Below, piece after piece: positions 36,019 to 44,482 of a DNA stretch of 64,000 bases. A program made the translations under genes and the position numbers. This stretch comes from Vreelandella nigrificans (GTDB lineage: Bacteria; Pseudomonadota; Gammaproteobacteria; Pseudomonadales; Halomonadaceae): NCBI RefSeq assembly GCF_002374315.1, contig NZ_NWUX01000021.1:1-64000 (forward strand), in the 5' to 3' direction. The stretch's first letter is position 1. Every line of letters starts with the position of its first letter. Under the pieces are notes generated by a model. The model searched no databases and was not told the DNA's origin. It worked only from the letters and a program-made list of their open reading frames with translations.

Positions 36019-36921
36019 ATGCTGTGTTCCACTATTCCCACTAGGCTGTTATGTAATAGTGTCGTGGTGATGGCTGCCATTGTGGCTTTAACGCTGCCTA
36101 TTAAAAGTCTAGCGTCTTCTAATGCCTCATCCATTGCCGCGCTTGATATACGCATCGTCGAAACACTATTGGCGATGAATGTAACGCCTATAGCACTCAC
36201 GGAGTCGAAAACTCAAACTTTCCCTGCCACCATGTTGTCGGATGCCACTGAACTTGGCCTGCTCTTCCAGCCCAATCTGGAGCTACTTAGCCTACTTTCA
36301 CCACGGCAGATTTTGATATCGCCAAATTTGACTCAAATTACTGATAGGTTGTCTGGCATCGCCACGACGGTGAGCCTAACACCCTATGACAACGAAATAA
36401 GGACAGCCCCCTGGCACCGACTAACCGATTTTACCCGGCAGTTAGGTAAACACATCGGTGAGAAGAGCTCCGCAGAAACCTTGATACGCGAAAGCGAGCA
36501 TCACCTCCAGGCATTGAAGAAGAGGCTCCCTGATAACCAACCCCCTCTTTTAATTATTCGTCTGATGGATCATCACCATGCTCGGGTCTTTGGTAGCAAC
36601 AGCATGTTTCAAAGTGCCCTAGATCAATTGGAACTGGTTAATGCTTGGCAAGGGCAGAGTAATCAATTGGGTTTTACGACCGTCAGCCTTGACGCTTTGA
36701 TAGATATAGACGCCCGCTTAGTAGTCTTAGAAAGCCCATTCGCTAATAGCCCCGTTCGTGGACAGTTTTTCGCGCAAGGTATTTGGGAGCACATGCGCAG
36801 CTTGCAACGCGGTGATGAGATCTATCTTCCAGCTAATTTTATTCATTTCGGGGCTCTCCCTTCTGCCCTAAGCTTCGCCGACCTGCTGGTCGAGGCTCTC
36901 GACGCTCGCAGCGAGCATTGA
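36019..36921 (+). CDS. Periplasmic ferric-siderophore-binding protein (cassette 3)
   Basis: Class III binding protein of 300 residues. ATG 36019 gives MLCSTIPTRLL..., matching the MLC start of the copy at 25044; a GTG nine bases upstream is in frame. Signal peptide ends near LPIKSLASS. Family blocks: ALDIRIVETLLAMNVTP, QPNLELLSLLSPRQIL, IRLMDHHHARVFGSNSMFQ, QLELVNAWQG, FGALPSALSFADLLVEALD. It is the closest relative of the 25044 product. GTGATTATCAT just before the start resembles half a Fur site. The FhuF-like gene follows after 7 bases, so the two are cotranscribed. Confidence 0.9.
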   Translation: MLCSTIPTRLLCNSVVVMAAIVALTLPIKSLASSNASSIAALDIRIVETLLAMNVTPIALTESKTQTFPATMLSDATELGLLFQPNLELLSLLSPRQILISPNLTQITDRLSGIATTVSLTPYDNEIRTAPWHRLTDFTRQLGKHIGEKSSAETLIRESEHHLQALKKRLPDNQPPLLIIRLMDHHHARVFGSNSMFQSALDQLELVNAWQGQSNQLGFTTVSLDALIDIDARLVVLESPFANSPVRGQFFAQGIWEHMRSLQRGDEIYLPANFIHFGALPSALSFADLLVEALDARSEH

Positions 36922-36928
36922 TGACATT

Positions 36929-37720
36929 ATGATCGAATTATTGACACCCATCTTTCGAGGCGAGTGGGCCCACTATGGGGAAGGCCTGATCTGTAAGGAG
37001 GCGTCGGGGAATAGCACCTACCTGATAGCCGACCTGCTCAATGAGCCAGAGAAAGTCGAGGACATTCTGTTAAGGCGTGCTCGCTTTTATGGTGTTGATG
37101 ACCTGCGCCCAGTGGCATCGATCTGGTTACTAAAATACGTCACTCTTCTCATTCCTCCTGTCGCCGTCGCTGCAACGGTGCTACAGCATGGATTCCCCGT
37201 CAGGCCGCAGGATATATCGGTAATATTGGATGACGATGCAACGCCAGTTACCTTCGTCATTCCCCAGCTCGGCGAAAGTATTGCTGGCCTCGGCACCCAG
37301 CAGCGTTATGCCCCTCTGCTCAAGGAGCATCTGCAACCGTTGATTGCCTATCTCTTCTCTTGCTCTGGAGTGCCGTCCAAAATTTTGTGGGGGAATGTTT
37401 CGCGGCGCTTAGAGACGATACTTACTCTTGCTCAACGAATAGAGACACTTTCTCCCGGCACTACCCAACGGGTTACCATAGATAAAGAGTTCCTGTTGGA
37501 GCGCCGCACCTGGCCCGAAAATGAACGCAATCCGATGTTCGGCTCTAAGCGGCAAACGACGCGGGTGACAGAGAGTGGAGAAGTGCCGGTACAGCTTCAT
37601 CGGCACTGCTGCCTTGATTATCTCTTGCCAGAAGGGAGTTACTGCGGGCTATGCCCTCTGTCGCCCGAGTTTCGCAGGCGAAAAAAACGAGTACCTTCAA
37701 CAAAACTTAATGCCGACTAA
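36929..37720 (+). CDS. FhuF-family ferric-siderophore reductase, second copy
   Basis: Protein of 263 residues ending in the FhuF 2Fe-2S motif CC-x10-C-x2-C (RHCCLDYLL...YCGLCPL). Overall alignment with the product at 18249 is only moderate (shared RARFYG, ASIW, PVG/PVR and ILWGN/VFWSN blocks), so it is an old paralogue or an independent acquisition rather than a recent duplicate. Coupled to the binding protein upstream. The 3' end overlaps the convergent threonine aldolase gene by 14 bases, which leaves no room for a terminator between them. Confidence 0.9.
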   Translation: MIELLTPIFRGEWAHYGEGLICKEASGNSTYLIADLLNEPEKVEDILLRRARFYGVDDLRPVASIWLLKYVTLLIPPVAVAATVLQHGFPVRPQDISVILDDDATPVTFVIPQLGESIAGLGTQQRYAPLLKEHLQPLIAYLFSCSGVPSKILWGNVSRRLETILTLAQRIETLSPGTTQRVTIDKEFLLERRTWPENERNPMFGSKRQTTRVTESGEVPVQLHRHCCLDYLLPEGSYCGLCPLSPEFRRRKKRVPSTKLNAD

Positions 37721-38714
37721 AGTAAGTCTCCATAACCGCAATCACTTTATCGATATCCGCATCGTTAATATCACGGTGAACCACAAAGCGCGTGGCGTAG
37801 AGTAGCTCAATCAAAATGCCATGCTCTTCTAACCATGCAGAAAGCGGCTGAATATGTGCATCGGGGAAGTGGGCAAACACCATATTGGTTGCCAGGGAGG
37901 TAATCTCGACCCCAGGCAGCTTCGCTAAGCCTTCTGCCAAGCGTTCAGCGCGTCGGTGGTCGTCGGCTAAGTCGGCGATATGGTGATCTAAAGCATACTG
38001 GCAGGCGGCGGCAATAATGCCGGATTGGCGCATGCCACCACCGACCATTTTACGCCAGCGGCGAGCGCGGTCGATAAGCGCTTGAGATCCCACCAGTGCT
38101 GAGCCTATAGGTGCCCCCATACCTTTTGAAAAACACAGCGAAACGCTATCAAACGGCAGGCAGAGTTGCCTAAGCGAGGTATCCGTGGCAACTGCCGCAT
38201 TGAACAGTCGAGCACCATCTAGGTGGGTTGCCAAGCCTCGCTCGCGGGCTAGTTCGGTGGCTTTTAATACGTAGTCTGCAGGCAGTACTTTGCCACCAAT
38301 GGTGTTTTCCAACGACAGCAGCTTAGTACGCGCAAAGTGAAAATCATCGGCTTTAATAGCTGCACTTATTTTCTCCAGCGGCAGCGTGCCGTCGGCGGCA
38401 TTTTCAATCGGCTGTGGTTGAATGCTACCCAGTACCGCAGCACCCCCTCCTTCATATTTGTAGGTATGCGCTGACTGCCCAACAATGTACTCATCGCCCC
38501 GCTCACAGTGGGCCATTAATCCTACTAAGTTACTTTGCGTGCCACTAGGGAATAGCAATGCCGCTTCTTTACCTGCCAGCTCGGCCAAATTTGCTTGAAA
38601 TGAATCAACCGTAGGGTCATCGCCCCAAACGTCATCGCCAACTGGTGCTGCCATCATGGCATCCAGCATGGCGGGAGTAGGGCGGGTCACCGTGTCACTG
38701 CGTAAATCAATCAT
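37707..38714 (-). CDS. ltaE: Low-specificity L-threonine aldolase
   Basis: Cytoplasmic PLP enzyme that splits L-threonine or L-allo-threonine into glycine and acetaldehyde. The 335-residue length and blocks RSDTVTRPTPAM, GDDVWGDDPTV, FPSGTQSNLVGLMAH, LENTIGGKV, HLDGARLFNAAV and the Schiff-base Lys in CFSKGMGAPIGS are those of the LtaE family. GGAGCTCC lies close before ATG 38714. It is convergent with the FhuF gene and appears to mark the return to core chromosome. Confidence 0.95.
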   Translation of the reverse strand: MIDLRSDTVTRPTPAMLDAMMAAPVGDDVWGDDPTVDSFQANLAELAGKEAALLFPSGTQSNLVGLMAHCERGDEYIVGQSAHTYKYEGGGAAVLGSIQPQPIENAADGTLPLEKISAAIKADDFHFARTKLLSLENTIGGKVLPADYVLKATELARERGLATHLDGARLFNAAVATDTSLRQLCLPFDSVSLCFSKGMGAPIGSALVGSQALIDRARRWRKMVGGGMRQSGIIAAACQYALDHHIADLADDHRRAERLAEGLAKLPGVEITSLATNMVFAHFPDAHIQPLSAWLEEHGILIELLYATRFVVHRDINDADIDKVIAVMETYFSRH

Positions 38715-38851
38715 GTGGAGCTCCTTGTCTTAGATTGTCTGTGCAGATGGTTTGTGTAGGGGCACCCAATTGAGTCGCTTAGTCGAGCAAGTTGCCAGGA
38801 ACCTTCTATGGTTAACAGCATACTGCAAGTCTCCCCAGCATAGGCAACACG

Positions 38852-39325
38852 ATGGACCTAAAAAGTGGCTACCCCTTTTGGGCGGTAAAAAACGGCCTGT
38901 TGAAAACTTTTCCTCAGCTGACTCGCGACCATCAAAGCGAGGTAGTGGTGATTGGTGGCGGAATTACCGGTGCGCTGATTGCTGATGAGTTGAGCCGCCA
39001 TGGCCACCATGTGGTGGTACTTGAGCGCCGTGATGCACGGGTAGAAGAGAAAGCCGAAGGGTTGGCACGTAAGGTCGAGGAACTTTTGCCTAAGCTGGAT
39101 ATCAACCTAACGTTCTCTTGGGGCGGCACCTTTGCTGAAACCGACGATGGCCTGCCTTTTTTTGGCCCCCACGAAGAGCATGGCCCACGGGTACAGTTCG
39201 CCATGGCTTATGGCGGTAATGGCATCAGCTATAGCATGATTGGTGCAAAACTATTAAGGGAGCTTATAGAGGGTCGAGAGCATCCCTTAGCGGCGTTATT
39301 TTCGTTCCAACGTCTGAAATTATAG
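38852..39325 (+). pseudogene. Internally deleted FAD-dependent oxidoreductase (DAO family remnant)
   Basis: Open frame of 157 codons that joins the two ends of a much larger flavoprotein. The N-terminus has the family start SGYPFWAVKNGLL and the FAD motif VVVIGGGITGALIADEL; then, near residue 62, the sequence jumps to a C-terminal part (SWGGTFAETDDGLPFFG, AMAYGGNGISYSMIGAKLL). Intact DAO-fold proteins of this kind run to about 400 residues, so some 230 are missing, with the frame kept. It lacks the substrate domain and is unlikely to be an active oxidoreductase. A stable short product is possible. Confidence 0.8.
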
Positions 39326-39339
39326 CTGTGTAAAATATT

Positions 39340-39440
39340 TTACCGAATTGGTTTTAAAAGGTTTTTTTTAAAGGGTTGGTTTTTAAAAAAATGGTTTTTA
39401 CTGAGCTGTTTTTTTCTGGTTTTATTTTTGAAAGGTTAGC
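39340..39440 (+). other. T/A-rich low-complexity leader before speG
   Basis: Runs of four to eight T alternate with GG or AAA (for example GGTTTTTTTTAAAGGG), quite unlike the flanking DNA. No hairpin with a clear stem was seen. It could be a promoter UP-like region or decayed sequence. Confidence 0.5.
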
Positions 39441-39471
39441 TGGCCGCGAGTATTTATAAGGATAGCAGGCG

Positions 39472-40035
39472 ATGAGTCACAAACTTTATTTGCGTGCACT
39501 AGAGCGTAATGACTTACGCTTTGTACATGAGCTTAATAATAACCAGAGTATTATGTCGTACTGGTTTGAAGAGCCTTACGAGTCATTTGATGAGCTGGAG
39601 GAGCTCTATAACAAACACATTCATGATAATGCTGAGCGCCGCTTTGTCGCTGAAGATAGCAGTGGTAACGCCATTGGCTTGGTAGAGCTGATTGAGATTG
39701 ACTACATTCACCGCAGCGGTGAGTTCCAAATCATCATTACGCCTGAACATCAAGGCAAAGGGTTTGCGCGCTCATTAATACAACAAGCACTGCATTACTC
39801 GTTCACGATCTTAAACCTTCATAAGGTATATCTTATCGTTGCGGTAGAAAACGTCAAAGCGATTCATCTTTACGAAGAGAGTGGTTTTGTTGAAGAGGGA
39901 CATCTGGTACAGGAATTCTTTATTAATGGTAAATACCGCGATGTAAAACGAATGTATATCTTGCAAGATACTTACTTGGCCGCGCTTAGCGCGGGGAAAA
40001 GCAACTTGCTTGAGGGAGATTCGTTTAGACCCTAG
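39472..40035 (+). CDS. speG: Spermidine N1-acetyltransferase
   Basis: Cytoplasmic GNAT that acetylates spermidine or spermine with acetyl-CoA to lower free polyamine. The 187 residues match SpeG (186 in E. coli). Family blocks: [50 protein letters not shown], the acetyl-CoA loop [11 protein letters not shown] and the C-terminal [17 protein letters not shown]. The gene stands alone, preceded by T-rich DNA and followed by a long inverted repeat. Confidence 0.93.
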   Translation: MSHKLYLRALERNDLRFVHELNNNQSIMSYWFEEPYESFDELEELYNKHIHDNAERRFVAEDSSGNAIGLVELIEIDYIHRSGEFQIIITPEHQGKGFARSLIQQALHYSFTILNLHKVYLIVAVENVKAIHLYEESGFVEEGHLVQEFFINGKYRDVKRMYILQDTYLAALSAGKSNLLEGDSFRP

Positions 40036-40042
40036 CTGTAAA

Positions 40043-40105
40043 TACTGCATCGGCTCCCGAGTGGTACCTAGAATATTGAAGTGCAACTAGCGAGGCGATG
40101 CAGTA
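40043..40105. repeat. Long inverted repeat after speG
   Basis: TACTGCATCGGCTC (40043-40056) pairs with GAGGCGATGCAGTA (40092-40105) except at one base, with a 35-base loop. Neither side has a good T-run. It lies downstream of both speG and the minus-strand small gene, so it could slow or end both transcripts. Confidence 0.6.
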
Positions 40106-40129
40106 AAAATTTCTAACTGCTATTGGTGC

Positions 40130-40252
40130 TTACTGCTGGCACATATAAGCGGCAACAGCATCAAACGCTGCGCGCTGCAGTTGGGCACTTGTCTTCCAAA
40201 CTTCCATTACATCTACTTCTACCGCTTGGCCTTGGTTGACTGAGTGTTGCAT
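40130..40252 (-). CDS. Very small protein (40 residues), paralogue of the one at 40551
   Basis: ATG 40252 is preceded by AAGGAG at eight bases. The product starts MQHSVNQGQAVEVDVMEVWK and continues with an Ala- and Gln-rich amphipathic helix ending AFDAVAAYMCQQ. From the Trp to the Tyr, 18 residues align without gaps with the product at 40551, nine of them identical (W, A, Q, AA, A, AAY). No signal peptide or membrane segment. Function unknown; the helix pattern is reminiscent of phasin-like or oligomerising helices, which is only a resemblance. Confidence 0.65.
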   Translation of the reverse strand: MQHSVNQGQAVEVDVMEVWKTSAQLQRAAFDAVAAYMCQQ

Positions 40253-40401
40253 GGCGAGCACTCCTTAATTCAGGGGTTAGAGGTATTTTAGTTATACACG
40301 GCTTGTGTTGTGCTATGCAGCAAGTTAGCTGTAATGTCAGATATTAGGCGCTTTTCAGCACCAGGGGTAGTCCAAAAGATGTAAGCAATTTGCCATAAAC
40401 C

Positions 40402-40417
40402 GTAAGCATTTGCTTAC
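40402..40417. promoter_or_regulatory. Palindrome upstream of the 40-residue gene
   Basis: GTAAGCATTTGCTTAC is a perfect 7-2-7 palindrome; a half-like copy GTAAGCAATTTGC starts 21 bases before it at 40381. It lies between the terminator at 40475 and the minus-strand gene at 40252 and could be an operator. Confidence 0.4.
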
Positions 40418-40474
40418 ATTTAGTAGGATAAGCCTCCTATATCATTGAATGGAAAAGGTTTTCATATTACGAAA

Positions 40475-40497
40475 AAGCCGACAAGGAACGTCGGCTT
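40475..40497 (-). terminator. Terminator of the 37-residue gene
   Basis: Perfect 8-bp stem AAGCCGAC/GTCGGCTT with 7-base loop, followed on the minus strand by TTTCGT after the closing TT. It starts 54 bases after the small gene's stop. Confidence 0.75.
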
Positions 40498-40550
40498 GGG
40501 TAGTCATTTTTTCGTCTAAAGGGGCGTGCAAATGGTCAAAACGGCTGTTT

Positions 40551-40664
40551 TTAACCGAAATAGGCTGCCAATGCTTCGTTGGCAGCTTGTTGCCATTTCG
40601 CTTGTAGGCTCCAAAATGCGAGCACTTCGTCGTCTTCTACAGACATGACTAGAGAAAAGGTCAT
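40551..40664 (-). CDS. Very small protein (37 residues), paralogue of the one at 40130
   Basis: ATG 40664 has a perfect GGAGG eight bases upstream and the frame ends at TAA 40551, followed by a terminator at 40475. The product begins MTFSLVMSVEDDEVLAFWSL and ends in an Ala/Gln-rich helix (QQAANEALAAYFG). It matches the 40-residue product in the Trp-to-Tyr segment. An internal ATG at 40646 is in frame but has no ribosome site. It is divergent from poxB. Function unknown. Confidence 0.68.
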   Translation of the reverse strand: MTFSLVMSVEDDEVLAFWSLQAKWQQAANEALAAYFG

Positions 40665-40859
40665 TAGGTGGTCCTCCTATAAAGGGAACCCTGACAGTAT
40701 AGCTGTTTTTTGCTGCATTGCAGCATTTTGTGTCGTTAGCGTCCTATCAATAAGCTTTTTAGGCCAGCAAAGTCGCTGAACAGCAACTAGGCTGTGGGTG
40801 TTGCCCTGGTGATTTCTAGGAATTTCCAGGACTCAAACCTACTGCGAAAGGAGTCGCTG

Positions 40860-42572
40860 ATGAGCGTAAATGTTGCTGAAATCATCGTTGATACACTTCA
40901 AAACGCTGGAGCAAAGCGCTGTTATGGCATTGTGGGAGATACACTTAATCACTTCACAGATGCGTTACGGCAAAGCGATATAGCGTGGGTGGGGGTACGT
41001 CACGAAGAGGTTGGTGGCTTTGCCGCTGGAGGCGAAGCTTATATGACCCAAGAGCTTGCGTTATGCGCAGGCTCTTGCGGCCCAGGTAGCCTTCACTTTG
41101 TGAATGGCTTGTTTGATGCCCACCGCAACGGCGCGCCTGTGGTACTGATTGCTAGTCAAATACCGCTGAGTGAAATAGGTGGACAGTTTCCACAGGAGGT
41201 TGATCAAACCAGCATTTTTAAACAGTACAGCGTGTTTTGTGAAACCATTGTCTCGCCCGAGCAGGCGCGCCGTATGGCTGCACAAGCTGCGCAAGCCGCA
41301 CTGGCCAAACGTGGCGTAGCGGTACTGGTTGTGCCAGGCGATGTTATGACGCAAACGCCTGAAAACCAATTGAGTTACCGTGCCCATCAGTTTAGCTACT
41401 CGGTGCGCCCTAGTGCTGAAGCCCTGGTGCCAGCAGTAACGCAGCTAAATAAAGGCGGTAATATCACCATCTTTGCTGGCTCGGGATGCGAAGACGCCCG
41501 GGAGCAGGTAATAGCGCTTGCTGAGAAATTACAGGCGCCCATTGCCTGGACATCCCGAGCCAAAGACTTCATTGAGCACGAAAACCCCTATCAAGTCGGT
41601 ATGACGGGAGTTTATGGCCTAGAAGGTGGTTATCACGCTGTGGCGGAGTGTGACACGCTGCTAATGTTAGGTTGTAACTTTGCGTTTACTCAGTTTTACC
41701 CCGAACGTGCCAATATCATTCAGGTTGATTTTGAGCCAATGCAGATTGGTAAGCACCACCCAGTGGATGTTGGGATTATTGGTAGTGTGCGTGATACCTG
41801 CGAAGCGCTTTCGCAGGTGGTAAAGGTGAATTCCAACTCACGCTGGCTAGAGAAGTGCCTTAAGCGTTATACCAAATCGTTAAATAAGTCTGCTCATAAG
41901 AGCCAAGACGCTGATGTCATTCATCCACAGGAGCTAACGCTAGCCATTGACCGCCATGCGGCAGAAAACGCGTTCTTCACTGCGGATACCGGAAGTGTGA
42001 CCGTGTGGATGTTGCGCCATATTCGCGCCTTAAAACAGCGCCGCACCTTAGCTAGCCTGCAGCATGGCACCATGGCCAGTGCTTACCCGCAAGCATTGGG
42101 AATTCAGCTAGCCCACCCTGAACGACAAGTGATCGCTATGTGTGGGGATGGCGGTTTGTCTATGCTAATGGGCGATTTGCTTACGTTAGTACAATATCGA
42201 ATTCCGCTTAAAATCGTCGTGTATAACAATGGCTCGCTGAGTTTTGTGGAGCTAGAACAGAAGGTAGAAGGGTTGTTGGATGCCTACACTGAGTTGGAAA
42301 ACCCTGACTTCGGTGACCTTGCCAAGATAATGGGGCTGTGGGGGCAACGGGTGGATCGCGAAAGCGAATTAGACACAGTAGTAAGCGAGTGGCTAGCCCA
42401 GCCTGGGCCCGCATTATTAGATGTGGCAGTTAACCCCATGGAATTGGTAATGCCACCTAAAGTGGAGGCCGGCCAAGTGGCGTCAACAGCGCTTTACTCT
42501 GCCAAGGCGGTGGTAAGCGGGCGCATGGATGACGTTGTGCACTTAGTGAAGAGTAACTTCTTAAAACGCTAA
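40860..42572 (+). CDS. poxB: Pyruvate oxidase / dehydrogenase (ThDP- and FAD-dependent)
   Basis: Oxidatively decarboxylates pyruvate to acetate and CO2, passing electrons to the quinone pool. ATG 40860 with AAAGGAG six bases ahead gives 570 residues (E. coli PoxB 572); the open frame extends upstream to 40794 without support. Seen: catalytic Glu in VRHEEVGGFAAGGEA, GSCGPGSLHFVNGLFDAHRNG, the FAD domain in the middle, and the thiamine-diphosphate motif GDGGLSMLMGDLLT...VVYNNG. The family includes acetolactate synthase, but order and ends fit PoxB. It is divergent from the 37-residue gene. Confidence 0.93.
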   Translation: MSVNVAEIIVDTLQNAGAKRCYGIVGDTLNHFTDALRQSDIAWVGVRHEEVGGFAAGGEAYMTQELALCAGSCGPGSLHFVNGLFDAHRNGAPVVLIASQIPLSEIGGQFPQEVDQTSIFKQYSVFCETIVSPEQARRMAAQAAQAALAKRGVAVLVVPGDVMTQTPENQLSYRAHQFSYSVRPSAEALVPAVTQLNKGGNITIFAGSGCEDAREQVIALAEKLQAPIAWTSRAKDFIEHENPYQVGMTGVYGLEGGYHAVAECDTLLMLGCNFAFTQFYPERANIIQVDFEPMQIGKHHPVDVGIIGSVRDTCEALSQVVKVNSNSRWLEKCLKRYTKSLNKSAHKSQDADVIHPQELTLAIDRHAAENAFFTADTGSVTVWMLRHIRALKQRRTLASLQHGTMASAYPQALGIQLAHPERQVIAMCGDGGLSMLMGDLLTLVQYRIPLKIVVYNNGSLSFVELEQKVEGLLDAYTELENPDFGDLAKIMGLWGQRVDRESELDTVVSEWLAQPGPALLDVAVNPMELVMPPKVEAGQVASTALYSAKAVVSGRMDDVVHLVKSNFLKR

Positions 42573-42652
42573 CGCGATGGAATCCTAAGCGTGTATAGCA
42601 TGGTATGTTGTCAGTTCATCACCAATAACAAACTGATTAGCCGGGCCATGCC

Positions 42653-43444
42653 ATGACGATAATTCCTCAAGACCGCTGGGTAGATTCCCCTGGCGGTCAC
42701 TTATTTACCCGTACCTGGGAGCCGCAGCAGGTGTGCTGCGATACCCCCATTGTATTGTTTCATGACTCCCTTGGCTGCGTTGAGCTGTGGCGCAGTTTTC
42801 CTGCTGCGCTGTGTGCTGCCACCCAGCAGCGGGTCATTGCCTATGACCGACTAGGCTATGGACGCTCAGCAGCCTGTACGTCGCCACCACCATTCAGTTT
42901 TATCGACGATGAACCTACAGCCAGTTTTGCTGCACTCTACACTGCATTTCAGCTCGATCAGTTTATCGCTCTTGGTCATAGCGTTGGCGGTGGTATGGCG
43001 GTGCACTGTGCTGGGCATTACGCTGATAAGTGCACTGGGCTAGTTACCATCGCTGCCCAATCAATCAACGAGTTACGTACTCGGCGTGGCATCGAGGAGG
43101 CACAGGCTGCTTTTCAAATACCAGAGCAGTTTGCCAAGTTAGAAAAATACCATGGGGACAAAGCCAGCTGGGTATTACGCGCCTGGACGGATACTTGGCT
43201 ACACCCAGCGTTCGAAACGTGGTCGCTTAAGCCAGCATTAGAGCGGGTCAACTGCCCAACTCTGGTCCTTCATGGTGAGAAAGATGAGTATGGGTCGCAC
43301 CGGCAGCCAGAACAAATAGCTCGCTATACACATGGCCCCGTGCACTGTGAAATTCTGCCCGGTATTCATCATGTGCCTCACCGCGAAGCTGAGACAATGG
43401 TGGTAGGTCTTATTAGCCAGTTTATTGCCCGTCTGGGTGTGTAG
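42653..43444 (+). CDS. Alpha/beta hydrolase
   Basis: Predicted soluble hydrolase of 263 residues with the nucleophile elbow GHSVGGG (about residue 105), oxyanion strand VLFHDSLGCVELW, Asp in LVLHGEKDEYGS and His in PGIHHVPHREA. YDRLGYGRS is typical of the broad family that includes esterases and C-C hydrolases. The substrate is not predictable. It follows poxB by 80 bases on the same strand. Confidence 0.87.
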   Translation: MTIIPQDRWVDSPGGHLFTRTWEPQQVCCDTPIVLFHDSLGCVELWRSFPAALCAATQQRVIAYDRLGYGRSAACTSPPPFSFIDDEPTASFAALYTAFQLDQFIALGHSVGGGMAVHCAGHYADKCTGLVTIAAQSINELRTRRGIEEAQAAFQIPEQFAKLEKYHGDKASWVLRAWTDTWLHPAFETWSLKPALERVNCPTLVLHGEKDEYGSHRQPEQIARYTHGPVHCEILPGIHHVPHREAETMVVGLISQFIARLGV

Positions 43445-43492
43445 CAGCGCTGCGCTAATGGTGTGAGTTCATCCAGAAAATTGAGGGACTAT

Positions 43493-44254
43493 ATGCGTTT
43501 ACGAATTTTGTCTGATCTTCATTTAGAGTTTTTTGACGGTGATCGTGAGTTACCAGAGGTGGATGCCGATGTCATCATTCTTGCGGGTGATATCCACCGA
43601 CAAACAGAAGGGCTAGCCTGGGCGCGGCATCGCTTCCCTGATATGCCACTTATTTATGTGCCCGGTAATCACGAATTCTATGGCACATGCATGCCGCAGC
43701 TACGCGATGAGCTGGCGCTCGAAGCTGAGCGGTTGGGTATTACATTACTTGATAATCAATCGGTTACCATAAATGGCGTGCGCTTTTACGGCACGACGCT
43801 ATGGACAGATTTTGCGTTGTACGCTGATGACCCGACGAAAAATCCCGCAGAGACAGAGAGCAAAGCGCTGCGTGTTATGCCCGACTTTAACATCGTCCAA
43901 ACCTTGCCTGGGATAACGTTTTCTCCGCTGGCAAGCCAGCAACTGCATGCTGAAGCACTCGCATGGCTTGAAAGCGAGCTATCTCAGCCGTTTGAAGGCC
44001 CGAAGGTAGTGGTTAGCCATCATGCTCCGTTGCACGACTGCATTCCCGAGCAGTATCTCGGCGATGCACTTTCTCCAGCGTTTGCTTCTCACTTGCCGCA
44101 GTTGATGGGGAAAATGGATTTGTGGGTGCATGGTCATGTCCATGAGCCAGTCGATAGGCTGAACAACGGTACCCGTGTTATTGCTAACCCCGGTGGCTAT
44201 CCCGAGGAGTTCTGCCCGGCGGTATTTCAGCCAGGATTAGTGATTGAAGTGTGA
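43493..44254 (+). CDS. Calcineurin-like metallophosphoesterase
   Basis: Predicted dimetal phosphoesterase of 253 residues. All motifs are present in order: SDLHLEF, AGDIH, PGNHEFYG, SHHAPLH and HGHVHEP. GAGGG seven bases before ATG 43493 supports this start; the frame is open to 43463. The compact form without extra domains resembles hydrolases of small phosphate esters or nucleotides; substrate unknown. A hairpin follows at 44271. Confidence 0.9.
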   Translation: MRLRILSDLHLEFFDGDRELPEVDADVIILAGDIHRQTEGLAWARHRFPDMPLIYVPGNHEFYGTCMPQLRDELALEAERLGITLLDNQSVTINGVRFYGTTLWTDFALYADDPTKNPAETESKALRVMPDFNIVQTLPGITFSPLASQQLHAEALAWLESELSQPFEGPKVVVSHHAPLHDCIPEQYLGDALSPAFASHLPQLMGKMDLWVHGHVHEPVDRLNNGTRVIANPGGYPEEFCPAVFQPGLVIEV

Positions 44255-44270
44255 TAGTGGATTTTTTTCA

Positions 44271-44310
44271 AAAGCTTAGCTTCGGGGTTGTTTACCTGCC
44301 GCTAAGCTTT
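44271..44310 (+). terminator. Hairpin after the phosphoesterase gene
   Basis: Perfect 10-bp stem AAAGCTTAGC/GCTAAGCTTT with a 20-base loop. The T-rich flank (ATTTTTTTC) is on the 5' side, so it would work better for the minus strand; a weak terminator for the plus strand. Confidence 0.45.
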
Positions 44311-44402
44311 CTATGTGTTCATAGCTGAGTGTTTAGGTCTGATACTTTGGTTTAACTTCTAATGGTTCCGCTTGCGCCTTGGGGTCATGCTAATTATCTT
44401 CA

Positions 44403-44424
44403 TTGTTGTATGATGTATTACATA
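44403..44424 (+). promoter_or_regulatory. Operator-like site 1, tct-gudD operon
   Basis: Contains TATGATGTATTACATA, 204 bases before the TctC start. It shares the ATGTATTAC core with sites at 49021, 54302 and 63229. The centre ATGTATTACAT is a perfect palindrome. Confidence 0.6.
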
Positions 44425-44482
44425 AGATATTGGCGGGTCGCATAAACAATATACCTCCCAGCAGATAATGCCCGCACGCTCT

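Noticed and set aside
38752-38985. 77-codon frame ahead of the oxidoreductase remnant
   Set aside because: Overlaps the remnant in another frame and shows no protein-like features.
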